This document shows, one piece after another, positions 63,306-64,000 of a DNA stretch of 64,000 nucleotides; within the stretch, counting starts at the first letter, position 1, and the number at the start of each line of letters is the position of its first letter. The position numbers were made by a program, and so were the translations under genes. This stretch comes from Streptomyces reniochalinae (GTDB lineage: Bacteria > Actinomycetota > Actinomycetes > Streptomycetales > Streptomycetaceae): NCBI RefSeq assembly GCF_003323735.1, contig NZ_QOIM01000037.1, forward strand, positions 186,001 to 250,000, read 5' to 3'. The notes below the pieces were generated by a model. The model was not told the DNA's origin. It saw only the letters and a list, made by a program, of their open reading frames with translations, and did not search any database.

Positions 63306-64000
63306 GCGCCCGCATCCTCGTCGTGGACAACTACGACAGCTTCGTCTTCAACCTCGTGCAGTACCTCTACCAACTCGGGGCCACCTGCGAGGTCGTCCGC
63401 AACGACGAGATCGAGCCCCGGGACGCCGTGGGCCCCTCCGCCGCGCGGGGCGGCGAGGAGGGGGGCTTCGACGGCGTCCTCCTCTCCCCCGGCCCCGGCG
63501 CCCCCGAGGACGCCGGCGTCTGCATCGGCATGGTGCGGCACTGCGCCGAACGCGGCCTTCCCGTCTTCGGCGTCTGCCTGGGCATGCAGGCGATGGCCGT
63601 CGCCTACGGCGGCGTCGTCGAGCGGGCCCCCGAACTCCTGCACGGCAAGACCTCCGTGGTCTCCCACGCGGGCACGGGCGTCTTCACCGGCCTCCCCTCC
63701 CCCTTCACCGCCACCCGCTACCACTCGCTGGCCGTACGCCCCGGCACGGTGCCCGACGCGCTGGACGTCACCGCGTGGACGGCCCCCGGCGGCGAAGCCG
63801 TCGACGGAGCCGGACTGGTGATGGGGCTGCGCCACCGCGAACTGCCCGTCGAAGGCGTCCAGTTCCACCCCGAGTCGGTCCTCACCGAAGGGGGCCACCG
63901 CATGCTCGCCAACTGGCTGGAGCGGTGCGGCGACACCGACGCGGTGGAGCGCTCGGCACGGCTGGGGGCACCTCCCGGACGTCATCCGGGGGGCGGGGGG
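63302..64000 (+). CDS. Class I glutamine amidotransferase, anthranilate/aminodeoxychorismate synthase component II (partial)
   Basis: The first 233 codons; it runs off the right edge. VDNYDSFVFNLVQYL at the start, nucleophile Cys92 in VFGVCLGMQAMA, and His189/Glu191 in VQFHPES form the triad, supplying ammonia to PabB/TrpE. It occupies the pabA/trpG position next to crgA. The tail GAPPGRHPGGGG is not seen in the roughly 212-residue homologues I remember, so the C terminus may be extended. Confidence 0.88.
   Translation, partial: MSARILVVDNYDSFVFNLVQYLYQLGATCEVVRNDEIEPRDAVGPSAARGGEEGGFDGVLLSPGPGAPEDAGVCIGMVRHCAERGLPVFGVCLGMQAMAVAYGGVVERAPELLHGKTSVVSHAGTGVFTGLPSPFTATRYHSLAVRPGTVPDALDVTAWTAPGGEAVDGAGLVMGLRHRELPVEGVQFHPESVLTEGGHRMLANWLERCGDTDAVERSARLGAPPGRHPGGGG

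Overview
The window is a very GC-rich actinobacterial chromosome segment holding the replication origin core of what is almost certainly a Streptomyces. The evidence is the conserved order rpmH-dnaA-oriC-dnaN-gnd-recF-dciA-gyrB-gyrA, a DnaA with a very long linker domain II, seven perfect GTTTCACGTGAAAC parS palindromes clustered left of dnaA, GTG and TTG starts, and Streptomyces-type genes (FemX-like protein, PadR, class E sortase, DUF6049, DUF5324, DLW-39). Gene order on both flanks also matches the Mycobacterium origin region (cca, DUF6049, murJ, sigM, trxB, trxA, parBA, rsmG, jag, yidC on the left; gyrA, DUF3566, tRNA-Ile, tRNA-Ala, ppiA, rhomboid, crgA, DUF881, pabA-type amidotransferase on the right).

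Left part (1-14 kb): a partial DJ-1/PfpI gene and a divergent XRE/MmyB-type regulator, a PIG-L deacetylase, then dnaB, whose product is interrupted at the Walker A lysine by a 319-residue intein. Next come a MATE exporter, the rpsF-ssb-rpsR-rplI operon, a FemX/alanine-racemase-like pair, and inositol-1-phosphate synthase with a PadR regulator.

Middle left (14-34 kb): envelope genes. These are a class A penicillin-binding protein, a GT87-like membrane glycosyltransferase, an MFS transporter, cca, a DUF6049 secreted protein, MurJ, a membrane pseudokinase, SigM and its zinc-finger anti-sigma factor, and trxB-trxA behind a textbook SigR promoter.

Origin (34-53 kb): parB/parA, rsmG, jag/khpB, yidC, yidD, rnpA and rpmH read leftward. 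dnaA, oriC (about 43.05-43.77 kb), dnaN, gnd, recF, dciA, gyrB, gyrA and a DUF3566 protein read rightward. Segregation (ParAB/parS), initiation (DnaA/oriC), elongation (clamp, helicase) and supercoiling control (gyrase) are thus all in one 50-kb block.

Right part (53-64 kb): tRNA-Ile(GAT), a YihY/BrkB-type protein, DLW-39, an HTH protein, tRNA-Ala(TGC), a decayed ATPase-regulator pseudogene, a STAS-domain protein, DUF5324, a cyclophilin, a rhomboid protease, crgA, DUF881, a class E sortase, a small membrane protein and a partial glutamine amidotransferase.

The most interesting signals are the class 3-type intein in DnaB with a degenerate endonuclease motif, a parS site at the exact centre of a 38-bp palindrome that also looks like a terminator, two outlying DnaA-box clusters built on TTATCCACA rather than TTGTCCACA, a 19-bp inverted repeat covering a GNAT start codon, and an array of ~35-bp tandem repeats. 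I found no CRISPR array, prophage or insertion sequence.
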